From Chitinophagaceae bacterium (GTDB lineage: Bacteria; Bacteroidota; Bacteroidia; Chitinophagales; Chitinophagaceae): DNA of 8,733 nucleotides. The notes beneath the pieces were generated by a model. The model had not been told where the DNA came from. It saw only the letters and a list, made by a program, of their open reading frames with translations, and made no database searches. The number at the start of each line of letters is the position of its first letter. Positions within the stretch are counted from its first letter, which is position 1. Made by a program: the position numbers and the translations under genes. The stretch is taken from the NCBI GenBank assembly GCA_947447815.1, contig CANFLJ010000062.1, positions 1 to 8,733 of the forward strand, given 5' to 3'. Shown piece by piece: positions 1 through 6,753 of the stretch.

Positions 1-7
1 AGACGCA

Positions 8-100
8 ATCTGAGATGAACAACAAGCAATAAAACGATGCATAGGAGGCAATATAACTTGGCGCAATATTGATCTGAGACCAACTACTATTGATCTGAGA
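8..100 (+). repeat. Short direct repeats of TATTGATCTGAGA
   Basis: TATTGATCTGAGA occurs exactly at 67-79 and 88-100, a 21-base period. The core ATCTGAGA also occurs at 8-15. The spacing is close to two helical turns, so same-face protein binding is conceivable, but decayed low-complexity repeats are equally likely. No gene begins nearby on the + strand; mutL starts 670 bases downstream. Confidence 0.5.
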
Positions 101-172
101 GGGAGAACATGTAATCTTAGACGAAGATGAAGCTATAAAATGAGGCAGAGTTAGCGACAATTGGGTAGTTAT

Positions 173-380
173 GATGCATGGTAGCTATACAATACAAACA
201 GCCAATTAAAAATTAAGAATTAATAATTAAAAATAAATACAAACTCAAATACAAAAACTAAAGACTAAAAAAAGAGAAACTAAAAGAATACAAGTCACAA
301 GATGCTTAGTGGCTGTATAATACAAACAGCCAATTAAGAATTAAAAATTAATACAAACTCAAATGCAAAGACTAAAAACG
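173..380 (+). repeat. Imperfect direct repeat of about 80-100 bases, two copies
   Basis: Copy one (about 173-270) and copy two (about 301-380) share the same order of words: GATGC, then a GTRGCTRTA-like stretch, then 19 identical bases AATACAAACAGCCAATTAA (191-209 and 319-337), then AATTAAGAATTAA-type sequence, then ATACAAACTCAAAT and AAAGACTAAAAA. Copy one is longer because it has extra AATTAA-type units. A partial third start (ATACAGATGCTTTATG, from about 395) precedes the structured segment at 421. No terminal inverted repeats or target-site duplications were found, so these look like dispersed intergenic repeats rather than an insertion sequence. Confidence 0.65.
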
Positions 381-420
381 TAAAAACTAAATACAATACA
401 GATGCTTTATGTGTTATGAG

Positions 421-540
421 CGAGCGACAGGGATAGGAACGGCATCCTTTTTTTTGCTAACCCCTATCCACTATAAGTGTGCTTGAACAGCAAAAAAAAG
501 ATAAAGTGGATAGCCCGGCACGAAGTGGGCGCCCAAAAAC
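421..540 (+). ncRNA. Candidate structured RNA or structured DNA element, unidentified
   Basis: This GC-richer island stands out from its A-rich surroundings. TTTTTTTTGCT (448-458) is an exact reverse complement of AGCAAAAAAAA (489-499). It is extended outward by GGCATCC (441-447) pairing with GGATAGCC (508-515) with one bulged A. A small hairpin CACT-ATA-AGTG (469-479) sits in the loop. The loop word CTATCCACT (464-472) also matches AGTGGATAG (505-513) over 9 bases, and CCTATCC (463-469) matches GGATAGG (431-437) over 7. These pairings cross the main stem, so they imply pseudoknots or alternative folds. The 3' part contains CAC-GAA-GTG (519-527) inside GCCC/GGGC arms. I recall similar sequence between genes in other Bacteroidota but cannot name a family. 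Orientation, transcription and function are unknown. Confidence 0.4.
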
Positions 541-546
541 TAATTA

Positions 547-586
547 GCTAATTAGCTGATGTGATAATGTGCTAATGAATACATTT
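547..586 (+). repeat. 40-base dispersed repeat, upstream copy
   Basis: This stretch, starting GCTAATTAGCTGATGTGATA, aligns without gaps to 2670-2709 on the other side of mutL, with 33 of 40 bases identical by eye. It is made of degenerate GCTAAT/GCTGAT/GTGATAAT units, so it may spread or vary by slippage. It directly follows the structured segment at 421-540. Confidence 0.6.
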
Positions 587-718
587 TAAAGTAAAAAGAA
601 AGGCGATACAAGAAACTAAACACTAAAACGGAAAATCTAAAGGGGGACTAATAGCTAATACGATTACCAGAGACTGAACCTTGAAATTTAGCGTGGGCTT
701 ACATTGACATAATTTATA

Positions 719-752
719 TTGTACTACAGTGTCCTCGATAATCGTATTTTCG
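719..752 (+). promoter_or_regulatory. Possible mutL promoter (Bacteroidota type)
   Basis: TATTTTCG (745-752) matches the Bacteroidota -7 consensus TAnnTTTG at all but one fixed position. A TTG (719-721) lies 23 bases upstream as a possible -33 element. Transcription would start near 758, giving a leader of about 15 bases before the GTG start. The match is imperfect and such elements arise by chance in AT-rich DNA, so this is a weak call. Confidence 0.25.
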
Positions 753-773
753 CGCACTTTATAAATAGAAGCA

Positions 774-2618
774 GTGGCAGACATCATTCAATTATTACCG
801 GATAATATAGCAAATCAGATAGCGGCAGGAGAAGTAATTCAACGTCCGGCGAGTGCCGTAAAAGAATTGCTGGAAAATGCTGTAGATGCCGGCGCTACCG
901 AAATAAAGCTGATAGTAACCGATGCGGGCAAAAACCTGATACAGGTAATAGACAACGGCAAGGGGATGAGCGAAACCGATGCCCGTATGGCTTTTGAACG
1001 CCACGCTACCAGCAAGATAAAAGTAATAGACGACCTTTTTCATATAAAAACAATGGGCTTCCGTGGCGAGGCTTTGGCCAGTATTGCCGCCGTAGCACAG
1101 GTGGAACTTAAAACCCGCCGTGCCGATGATGAGCTGGGTACTTTTATAGAAATAGAAAACAGCACGGTAGTAAAACAAGAGCCTTGTGCCTTTGGTGTGG
1201 GTACCAGCATCAGCATGAAGAACCTTTTCTTTAATGTGCCTGCCCGCAGAAACTTTCTGAAAACTAACGCCTCGGAGCTTCGTCATATCATCGACGAGTT
1301 TATACGGGTGGCTATGTCGTTTCCGCATATTTTCTTTTCGCTTACCAGCAATGGTCAGGATGTGTTTCATCTGGAAAAAGGCAATATAAAACAGCGTGTT
1401 ACCCAGATACTGGGCAGCAGCTACAACGCTAAACTGGTAAACGTAAAAGAGGATACCGATTACATGAACATCTATGGCTTTGTGGGCAAACCCGACACGG
1501 CCAAAAAGACGAGGGGCGATCAGTATTTCTTTGTGAATAACCGCTACATCAGAAGCAACTATCTGAACCATGCGGTAACCAACTCCTTTGATAATCTGTT
1601 GCCAAAGGATAGCTATCCTTCGTACGTACTATTTATAGACCTTGACCCTTCGCAGATAGACATTAATGTACACCCTACCAAACAGGAAATAAAGTTTGAG
1701 GACGAGAAGATTATTTATGCCTTTATACAGTCGGCGGTAAAGCATGCACTGGCGCAATTTAGCATTGCTCCATCGCTGGATTTTTCGCTGAATGCGGAGA
1801 TACAACAACTGGATGCGGTAAACAAACCTTTTAGTCAGGACCATCAGCGTTCGGCCTCCTCGTCGAACCTGTTTCAGTCCTTTACAGAAAAACATCAGGC
1901 GCATAAAATAGAACCGAACGAAAAGAGCGAACTAAGACACTGGAAAGAGTTTTTTGTGAGCAAGGATGAGACACCTGCACAAACGAATATAGAACTAGGT
2001 ACCGATCTGTTGCCGGAACTAAACAAGACCATAGCATCGCCATTTGACAGTAACGAATATTCCTGTCTGCAGATCAACAATTCGTACATCGTATCTACCT
2101 TCCGAAGCGGCTTTATACTGGTGCATCAGCAACTGGCTCACGAAAGAGTATTGTACGAACGCTATAGCAAGATGGTACACCATAAACAGGTTGCGGTACA
2201 AAAGATATTATTCCCTATAACCCTGGAGCTAGCAGTAGCCGATGCAATACTGCTGGAGGACCTATTGCCCGAGATAGTACAACTGGGTTTTGAGATAGAA
2301 CATTTTGGTAATAATACCTTCATCATACAAGGTACTCCTGCCGATATAAAACAAGGCAACGAGAAACATTCGATAGAACTATTGCTGGAGCAGTTTAAGC
2401 ATTTTAGCAGCGAGATGAAATTTAGTAAGCGCGAGAAACTGATACGCTGTATGGCACGTCAGCAATCGATAAAAGCCGGACAATCGCTGGGTGAGGAAGA
2501 GATGAAAACGCTGGTAGTAGATCTGTTTGAATGCAATACACCGAATGTATCGCCGGCGGGCAATCCTACTTATATAGAATACAAAAAAGACTATATAGAG
2601 CGGATGTTTGAGCGATAA
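774..2618 (+). CDS. mutL: DNA mismatch repair protein MutL
   Basis: MutL couples mismatch recognition by MutS to strand removal and acts as a dimeric ATPase in the cytoplasm. The 614-residue product has the full GHKL ATPase set: NQIAAGEV (14-21), ELLENAVDAGA with likely general base E31 and metal-binding N35, DNGKGM (60-65), GFRGEAL (95-101) and NVPARR (154-159). The transducer domain runs to about 330, a polar linker to about 425, and the C-terminal dimerisation domain to the end. In that domain the canonical endonuclease motif DQHAAHERxxYE reads HQQLAHERVLYE (451-462), and CPHGRP reads SPAGNP (593-598). The start is GTG at 774: an in-frame TAA lies at 762-764 and the second residue onward fits the family N-terminus. 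There is no clear Shine-Dalgarno sequence. It appears to be a single-gene unit, convergent with the lyase gene. Confidence 0.97.
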   Translation: MADIIQLLPDNIANQIAAGEVIQRPASAVKELLENAVDAGATEIKLIVTDAGKNLIQVIDNGKGMSETDARMAFERHATSKIKVIDDLFHIKTMGFRGEALASIAAVAQVELKTRRADDELGTFIEIENSTVVKQEPCAFGVGTSISMKNLFFNVPARRNFLKTNASELRHIIDEFIRVAMSFPHIFFSLTSNGQDVFHLEKGNIKQRVTQILGSSYNAKLVNVKEDTDYMNIYGFVGKPDTAKKTRGDQYFFVNNRYIRSNYLNHAVTNSFDNLLPKDSYPSYVLFIDLDPSQIDINVHPTKQEIKFEDEKIIYAFIQSAVKHALAQFSIAPSLDFSLNAEIQQLDAVNKPFSQDHQRSASSSNLFQSFTEKHQAHKIEPNEKSELRHWKEFFVSKDETPAQTNIELGTDLLPELNKTIASPFDSNEYSCLQINNSYIVSTFRSGFILVHQQLAHERVLYERYSKMVHHKQVAVQKILFPITLELAVADAILLEDLLPEIVQLGFEIEHFGNNTFIIQGTPADIKQGNEKHSIELLLEQFKHFSSEMKFSKREKLIRCMARQQSIKAGQSLGEEEMKTLVVDLFECNTPNVSPAGNPTYIEYKKDYIERMFER

Positions 2619-2652
2619 AGGAGACAGGAGATAGGAGAAAGAAGTCAGGAGA
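2619..2652 (+). repeat. Purine-rich AGGAGA repeat after mutL
   Basis: AGGAGA occurs at 2619-2624, 2626-2631 and 2633-2638, an exact 7-base period, and again at 2647-2652. The tract begins immediately after the mutL stop codon. It is low-complexity sequence; no coding or terminator role is evident. Confidence 0.6.
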
Positions 2653-2669
2653 ATACAATATACAAATGT

Positions 2670-2709
2670 GCTGATTAGCTAATGTGATAATTCGATAATG
2701 AATACAAAT
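2670..2709 (+). repeat. 40-base dispersed repeat, downstream copy
   Basis: Partner of the repeat at 547-586, 33 of 40 bases identical, in the same orientation, so the two copies flank mutL. Its last bases overlap the left arm of the inverted repeat at 2701-2775. Confidence 0.6.
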
Positions 2710-2775
2710 ACAAGAATCTGCTTATTCATAGTTCCCTCTTTTTCTCTTTTCTCTGCGGCGAACTGTATTTGTATT
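2701..2775. repeat. 12-bp inverted repeat between convergent genes
   Basis: AATACAAATACA (2701-2712) is an exact reverse complement of TGTATTTGTATT (2764-2775), with 51 bases between. A second short pair, GTTC (2731-2734) and GAAC (2760-2763), could stack inside. The right arm ends one base before the lyase stop codon and is followed by TTTAT on the + strand, so the structure might end mutL transcripts. The long loop and AT-only outer stem make it a poor intrinsic terminator, and the arms may simply be words from the local A-rich repeats. Confidence 0.4.
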
Positions 2776-4893
2776 TTATCTGCTGATGATGAATGGGGTT
2801 GTTTTTAGCAGTTGATCTTTTTCTATTAGTTGTATGATGTACAAACCATTGCTGTACTGACTGGTATTTAGCATTAGGCTATTATTTTCTACCTTATAAT
2901 TCTTTACTGATTTACCTGCTGCATCCAGAATATTAATACGCGTATTATTGCTGTATGCTGCTACATAAATATGTATATTACTGGTAGCAGGATTGGGATA
3001 AATGCTGAGACCGTTGTTTGCTTTATCCTTCATGGCAATAATGCTGGAATAAGAATAGGATCCATCTATATCTATCAGTTTTAAACGATAATACCCATAG
3101 GATTTAGTCCAATCATTTATGCTGTAATGATACGCGTATTGTTTATTGGCCTCTACCTGTCCAATGGTCGTAAATTCTTTACCATCCTTACTGTATTCTA
3201 TATTGTATTGCAAGAGATTAATTTCGTTTTCGGACAGCCATTGCAGGTTTATATGTTGTGCTGATTGAGTAGCTGAAAAATCGATGATAGTTACCGGCAT
3301 ATTCTGGAGCGGCATCCCTGCGCCCACCTTTGTAGAATCAAGCGGTATAGCAACTGCAGTACCTGTTGGGTTTAATTCTTTAGCACCCACATCGTATATA
3401 GCAGATCTTGTTTGTCCGTTTACATCCAATGCCTGCAGCAAGGCCGCATAGCTGGAAGTGTTGGTAGCAGCATCCTGCACTAAAGTAGGTGGCGCTAAAA
3501 TGCCATTAGTCCTGGTACCGAATGTAAGCGTCTTTGCAGAAAAGCCAGTAGCGTTAGTTAGGCCAAGACCATTAGGAGCACTGTAAAAATTACCCTCGGC
3601 AGAATAGGTTAAAGAAGTATTGGCAGGATCGATATAAACAGCTTGTCCTGTTGTCATTTTTATCAGGTTGTTGGCCACCAAAATTCCTTTCGGTTGAAAG
3701 GTATTATTGCCACCATCGGTAAAGCCCAGCACAATACCACCACCACCACTGCAATTGACTATCGTATTAAAGGCAACCATCACACTATCCGTAGGAAAGT
3801 AGCCAGCAGCTTTAGCTGGGTCGGTAGTATCGGTAGTGGCCGATAACCCATTCAACAATATAATTGGGCAACGCATGGTAGAGAAAGAGTTTTTATTGCC
3901 ATACAATCCTTCCAGATAATTATTGTATACCTTATGCCCTTTATCGATAACGCGTATACCATAGTTTTCGGAAATGGTGGATTTATCTACTATAAAGAAG
4001 TTGCCATATACGCTGCAATACCGTCCTTGACGAAGCGTTAATCCTCCTTTACAATTCTTGAAAGTATTATATCGGTAAGTATTAAAATTTGATTTATTAG
4101 ATATGATTTCCGGTTCTGCCTGCGCACAGTTTTCGAATAGATTGTACTCCACTATATTGTATCCATTGGTTCGGGAACATTGGCTTACACCCACCCTGAT
4201 AGTCTCGCCACCATTATTGCCCAGATAACCACGCCCTTTAAAATAGTTAGAATCTATACGATGATAAGTAGGTGTAGATTTTTGAGGATAGGTGTTATTG
4301 TCATACCATACCACCACCGTTGCGCCTGCATTAAATTTATTAATAAAAGTACAATGATCTACCCTGTTGTTAGTACCATAAATCGATACCCATTTATTGT
4401 CAACATCAGAGCTGTTATTTAAATAAGCTCCGGTAGAATCGCTATTAAAACTATCGAAAGTAATATTGGTAATACGGCAATAACTAGCCGCAGAACCGGA
4501 GCTATTTCTAAATTGAAAAACATCGGTTGTTGTACCGCTGCCATTGGCAAAACGGAAGCCAGTAATCAGTATGTGTTTACCCGAAAAATAGAAGTTGGTA
4601 GTTCCTGTGAATGTTACGCCATTGAAGGTCTGCGCTTTCAGTACAATCCAGGCGGAAGAGGAGGAGCCATTGGTATTGGTAAAATTGATAGAAGCCCAGT
4701 TGTTGTATGTGCCATTGGTAACAATTATAGTATCGCCAGGCAAGGCAGCATTCATTCTGGATTGTAATAATGTTTTGGTGTTTACCACATAGTTGGTGGC
4801 ATACAAGGTATTATAACTAAACAAGGATAACCATAGCAGCATTAAGGAGCATACTATGGTAAAAGGTTTATTAATGAAAGATTGTTGTTGCAT
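2776..4893 (-). CDS. Secreted family-6 polysaccharide lyase (alginate lyase/chondroitinase B type) with T9SS sorting domain
   Basis: The enzyme probably cleaves an acidic polysaccharide by beta-elimination outside the cell or at its surface. The 705 residues comprise a signal peptide (about 1-32, hydrophobic 11-27), a right-handed beta-helix domain (about 34-505), an Ig/fibronectin-like module (about 532-621, with QWLSENEINLLQYNIEYSKD) and a type A T9SS sorting domain (about 628-705, starting LSIYPNP). Family-6 signatures are NNGGETIRVG (226-235), EPEIISNKS (260-268) and GGLTLRQG (283-290). E260, E262, K267 and R288 keep the spacing I recall for the calcium ligands, base and acid of chondroitinase B (2, 5 and 21 residues apart). 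Q289 replaces the usual histidine after the catalytic arginine. Alginate is the more likely substrate in Bacteroidota, but dermatan sulfate cannot be excluded. It is probably the last gene of a three-gene operon, 30 bases after the esterase gene at 4924-5844. Confidence 0.9.
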   Translation of the reverse strand: MQQQSFINKPFTIVCSLMLLWLSLFSYNTLYATNYVVNTKTLLQSRMNAALPGDTIIVTNGTYNNWASINFTNTNGSSSSAWIVLKAQTFNGVTFTGTTNFYFSGKHILITGFRFANGSGTTTDVFQFRNSSGSAASYCRITNITFDSFNSDSTGAYLNNSSDVDNKWVSIYGTNNRVDHCTFINKFNAGATVVVWYDNNTYPQKSTPTYHRIDSNYFKGRGYLGNNGGETIRVGVSQCSRTNGYNIVEYNLFENCAQAEPEIISNKSNFNTYRYNTFKNCKGGLTLRQGRYCSVYGNFFIVDKSTISENYGIRVIDKGHKVYNNYLEGLYGNKNSFSTMRCPIILLNGLSATTDTTDPAKAAGYFPTDSVMVAFNTIVNCSGGGGIVLGFTDGGNNTFQPKGILVANNLIKMTTGQAVYIDPANTSLTYSAEGNFYSAPNGLGLTNATGFSAKTLTFGTRTNGILAPPTLVQDAATNTSSYAALLQALDVNGQTRSAIYDVGAKELNPTGTAVAIPLDSTKVGAGMPLQNMPVTIIDFSATQSAQHINLQWLSENEINLLQYNIEYSKDGKEFTTIGQVEANKQYAYHYSINDWTKSYGYYRLKLIDIDGSYSYSSIIAMKDKANNGLSIYPNPATSNIHIYVAAYSNNTRINILDAAGKSVKNYKVENNSLMLNTSQYSNGLYIIQLIEKDQLLKTTPFIISR

Positions 4894-4923
4894 ATAAATT
4901 TTTCCTGAATAGATTTTGATGTT

Positions 4924-5844
4924 TTATTTTACTGGTTGTATCAATCCAATAGAAGTAAGAAAGGCAATGATTTCTTTATTGATTTCATCGTTTTGTTCTT
5001 TAGTATATTTTCCATGCTTACCTCCGGGCACCGATTTAAACTGGCTATTGGCTCCCACTTCGTCAAACTTAGCCTTCAATGCCTGTGCTTGTTGATAAGG
5101 CACTACAGGATCGGCATCGCCATGAATAATATAAGTAGGGGGGCTGGTTTTCTTTACATAATAAATAGGCGATACCGTTTTAGCAAATGCCTCATCGTTC
5201 TTTTTGTCACCCAGCCACAAAGCAGCAGAAGGACTGGTAAGGTTTTTGCCGTAGGCCCAATCCCACACATCGGTAATACCCGATCTATCAATGATAGCCT
5301 GAATTTTATATTTCTTTACTTTTTTAAAGTCGCCATCAAACTTATTATCGTTTTGCAATAGGCCAGCCATCAATGCCAGATGAGCGCCAGCACTACTGCC
5401 AGACACTACTATTTTGTATGGATCAATATTTAGTTCCTTAGCATGTTTTACTACATACAACATAGCAGCCCTTACATCCTCGATGGCAGCGGGAGCTGTA
5501 GCTTGTCCGCTTAAACGATACTCTATATTTACTACTGCAAAGCCCTGCTTGAAGTACAGATCAAAACCACCTTGCGCTTCTTTGTTTCCTTTTTTCCAAG
5601 CACCTCCATGAATATTAAAAACTACCGGTGTAGGTTTGGTAGCGGTTGGATTATAATAAATATCTTCTCTTCCTTTCCAACCATTTATTTCGGTGTATAC
5701 TTCATTTAGTTTAGCCTGAAAACCTGCAGGATATTTTATTACCTTAACCACCATGCTGTCAGGCTTTTTGATAGTGTCGGTTTCCTCTTGCGCATTCACT
5801 CCGATAGAAAGCAGAACCAAGCTTAGTAATAATATTTTTTTCAT
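4924..5844 (-). CDS. Secreted alpha/beta-hydrolase, carboxylesterase of the HSL/BD-FAE-like type (copy 2)
   Basis: A serine esterase predicted to act on acyl esters, probably on carbohydrate, in the periplasm or outside. The 306-residue product starts with a signal peptide (MKKILLLSLVLLSIGVNA, cleavage near 18/19). The oxyanion motif is HGGAW (79-83), the nucleophile elbow is GSSAG (149-153) with S151, the acid is D245 in HGDADPVVP (241-249), and the histidine is H277 in GGKHG. All triad residues are present and the length is normal for the group. By eye it is about 70% identical to the neighbouring product over residues 41-192, indicating tandem duplication. It lies 30 bases before the lyase gene and 45 bases after copy 1, with no terminator in either gap. 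Substrate is inferred from context only; O-acetyl groups on alginate or feruloyl/acetyl groups on xylan are possible. Confidence 0.88.
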   Translation of the reverse strand: MKKILLLSLVLLSIGVNAQEETDTIKKPDSMVVKVIKYPAGFQAKLNEVYTEINGWKGREDIYYNPTATKPTPVVFNIHGGAWKKGNKEAQGGFDLYFKQGFAVVNIEYRLSGQATAPAAIEDVRAAMLYVVKHAKELNIDPYKIVVSGSSAGAHLALMAGLLQNDNKFDGDFKKVKKYKIQAIIDRSGITDVWDWAYGKNLTSPSAALWLGDKKNDEAFAKTVSPIYYVKKTSPPTYIIHGDADPVVPYQQAQALKAKFDEVGANSQFKSVPGGKHGKYTKEQNDEINKEIIAFLTSIGLIQPVK

Positions 5845-5889
5845 ATTGTTTATTTAAAATGCAGGTATGGCAACCTATTAATATTAACT

Positions 5890-6753
5890 TTATAATCCTT
5901 TTAAGAAATTAATGATTGCTGCGCTCAATTCTGTTTTTTGTTCTGGCGTAAACTTTCCATGACCACCTCCCGGCATACTCAAAAAAACATTCTTTACCCC
6001 TAATTCTTCCAGTTTGTTTTTAAGCATAATAGATTGTTGATATGGCACAACCGGATCGGCATCGCCATGAACAATAAAGATGGGAGGACTGGTCTTTTTT
6101 ACATAAAAGATAGGAGAAACAGACTGTCTGAATACTTCGCTTTCTGCATATATTCCCAACCAGGCAACGAGTGATTTATATTTTCTAAAATCAGGAGAAC
6201 TTAAATCGGTAGGGCCATATTTATCAATGATAGCTTTGATAGTATAGCCTGTTACTTTTTTATAGGCTCCATCAAACTTATTGTCGTTTTGCAACAGACC
6301 AGCCATCAGGGCTAAGTGTCCTCCGGCGCTGCCACCCATCACCACAATATAATTTGGATCAATGTTCCATTCTTTTGCGTGCTGAACAACATACAATATA
6401 GCTGCCCTTACATCCTCGATAGCAGCTGGTGCTGTAGACTGACCCGTCATACGATATTCAATATTAGCAACGGCATAACCAAGCTTAAAGAAACTACCAA
6501 AACCAGACTGACTTTCTTTTACTCCATGATTCCAGCCACCTCCATGAATATTAAATACTATCGGCGTTGGTTTGCTGGCTGTAGGGTTATAATAAATGTC
6601 TTCTCTTCCTTTCCAATCACCAATTTCGGAATATACTGCGTCTATTTTAGATTGATATCCTACAGGGCAAGTTACCTTCTTGGCTACAATACTATCTTGT
6701 GCAAAAACTATGTTAGCGGTAATAATTAAAATCAGGAATAATACTTTCTTCAT
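5890..6753 (-). CDS. Secreted alpha/beta-hydrolase, carboxylesterase of the HSL/BD-FAE-like type (copy 1)
   Basis: First gene of the inferred esterase-esterase-lyase operon. The 287-residue product has a signal peptide (MKKVLFLILIITANIVFA, cleavage near 18/19), oxyanion motif HGGGW (70-74), nucleophile elbow GGSAG (140-144) with S142, acid D233 in HGDADPVVP (229-237), and H265 in GGGHG. It is a close paralogue of the 306-residue neighbour but has a shorter N-terminal linker and ends soon after the last helix. The region between nucleophile and acid (about 180-212) differs most, which is where substrate-shaping loops often lie in this fold. Its leader shares TTTAAATAAAC just before the ATG with copy 2. 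The enzyme class is well supported; the substrate is not. Confidence 0.88.
   Translation of the reverse strand: MKKVLFLILIITANIVFAQDSIVAKKVTCPVGYQSKIDAVYSEIGDWKGREDIYYNPTASKPTPIVFNIHGGGWNHGVKESQSGFGSFFKLGYAVANIEYRMTGQSTAPAAIEDVRAAILYVVQHAKEWNIDPNYIVVMGGSAGGHLALMAGLLQNDNKFDGAYKKVTGYTIKAIIDKYGPTDLSSPDFRKYKSLVAWLGIYAESEVFRQSVSPIFYVKKTSPPIFIVHGDADPVVPYQQSIMLKNKLEELGVKNVFLSMPGGGHGKFTPEQKTELSAAIINFLKGL

Larger units (their letters stand above)
1..773. other. Gene-free, repeat-rich intergenic region
   Basis: No convincing reading frame is seen on either strand. The sequence is strongly A-rich on the + strand and built from recurring words such as TACAAA, AATTAAGAATTAA and ACTAAA. It contains three groups of imperfect direct repeats (8-100, 173-380, and 547-586 matched at 2670-2709) and a compact segment with internal complementarity at 421-540. 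No transposase remnant, tRNA or rRNA sequence was recognised. The left end shows no recognisable gene tail, so the upstream gene must end outside the window. Low-complexity intergenic DNA of this style is, in my recollection, common in Bacteroidota genomes; that is an impression, not a check. Confidence 0.7.

Noticed and set aside
181..400. Possible CRISPR array because of repeated blocks
   Set aside because: There are only two long imperfect copies, no uniform repeat length or unique spacers, and no cas gene nearby.
431..455. GGAT-n9-ATCC hairpin followed by eight T residues, as an intrinsic terminator
   Set aside because: The stem is only 4 bp and the same bases take part in longer, better pairings; no gene ends just upstream.
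704..732. TTGACA (704-709) as a sigma-70 -35 box for mutL
   Set aside because: No TATAAT-like hexamer is found 16-18 bases downstream, and Bacteroidota promoters generally use a different consensus.
795..1571. Open frame of 258 codons on the minus strand inside mutL
   Set aside because: It lies wholly opposite the well-conserved MutL ATPase domain, shows no recognisable domain, and has a composition typical of an antisense shadow.
4936..5361. Open frame of 141 codons on the + strand across the esterase gene
   Set aside because: It is antisense to the C-terminal half of a clear alpha/beta hydrolase with an intact catalytic acid and histidine.
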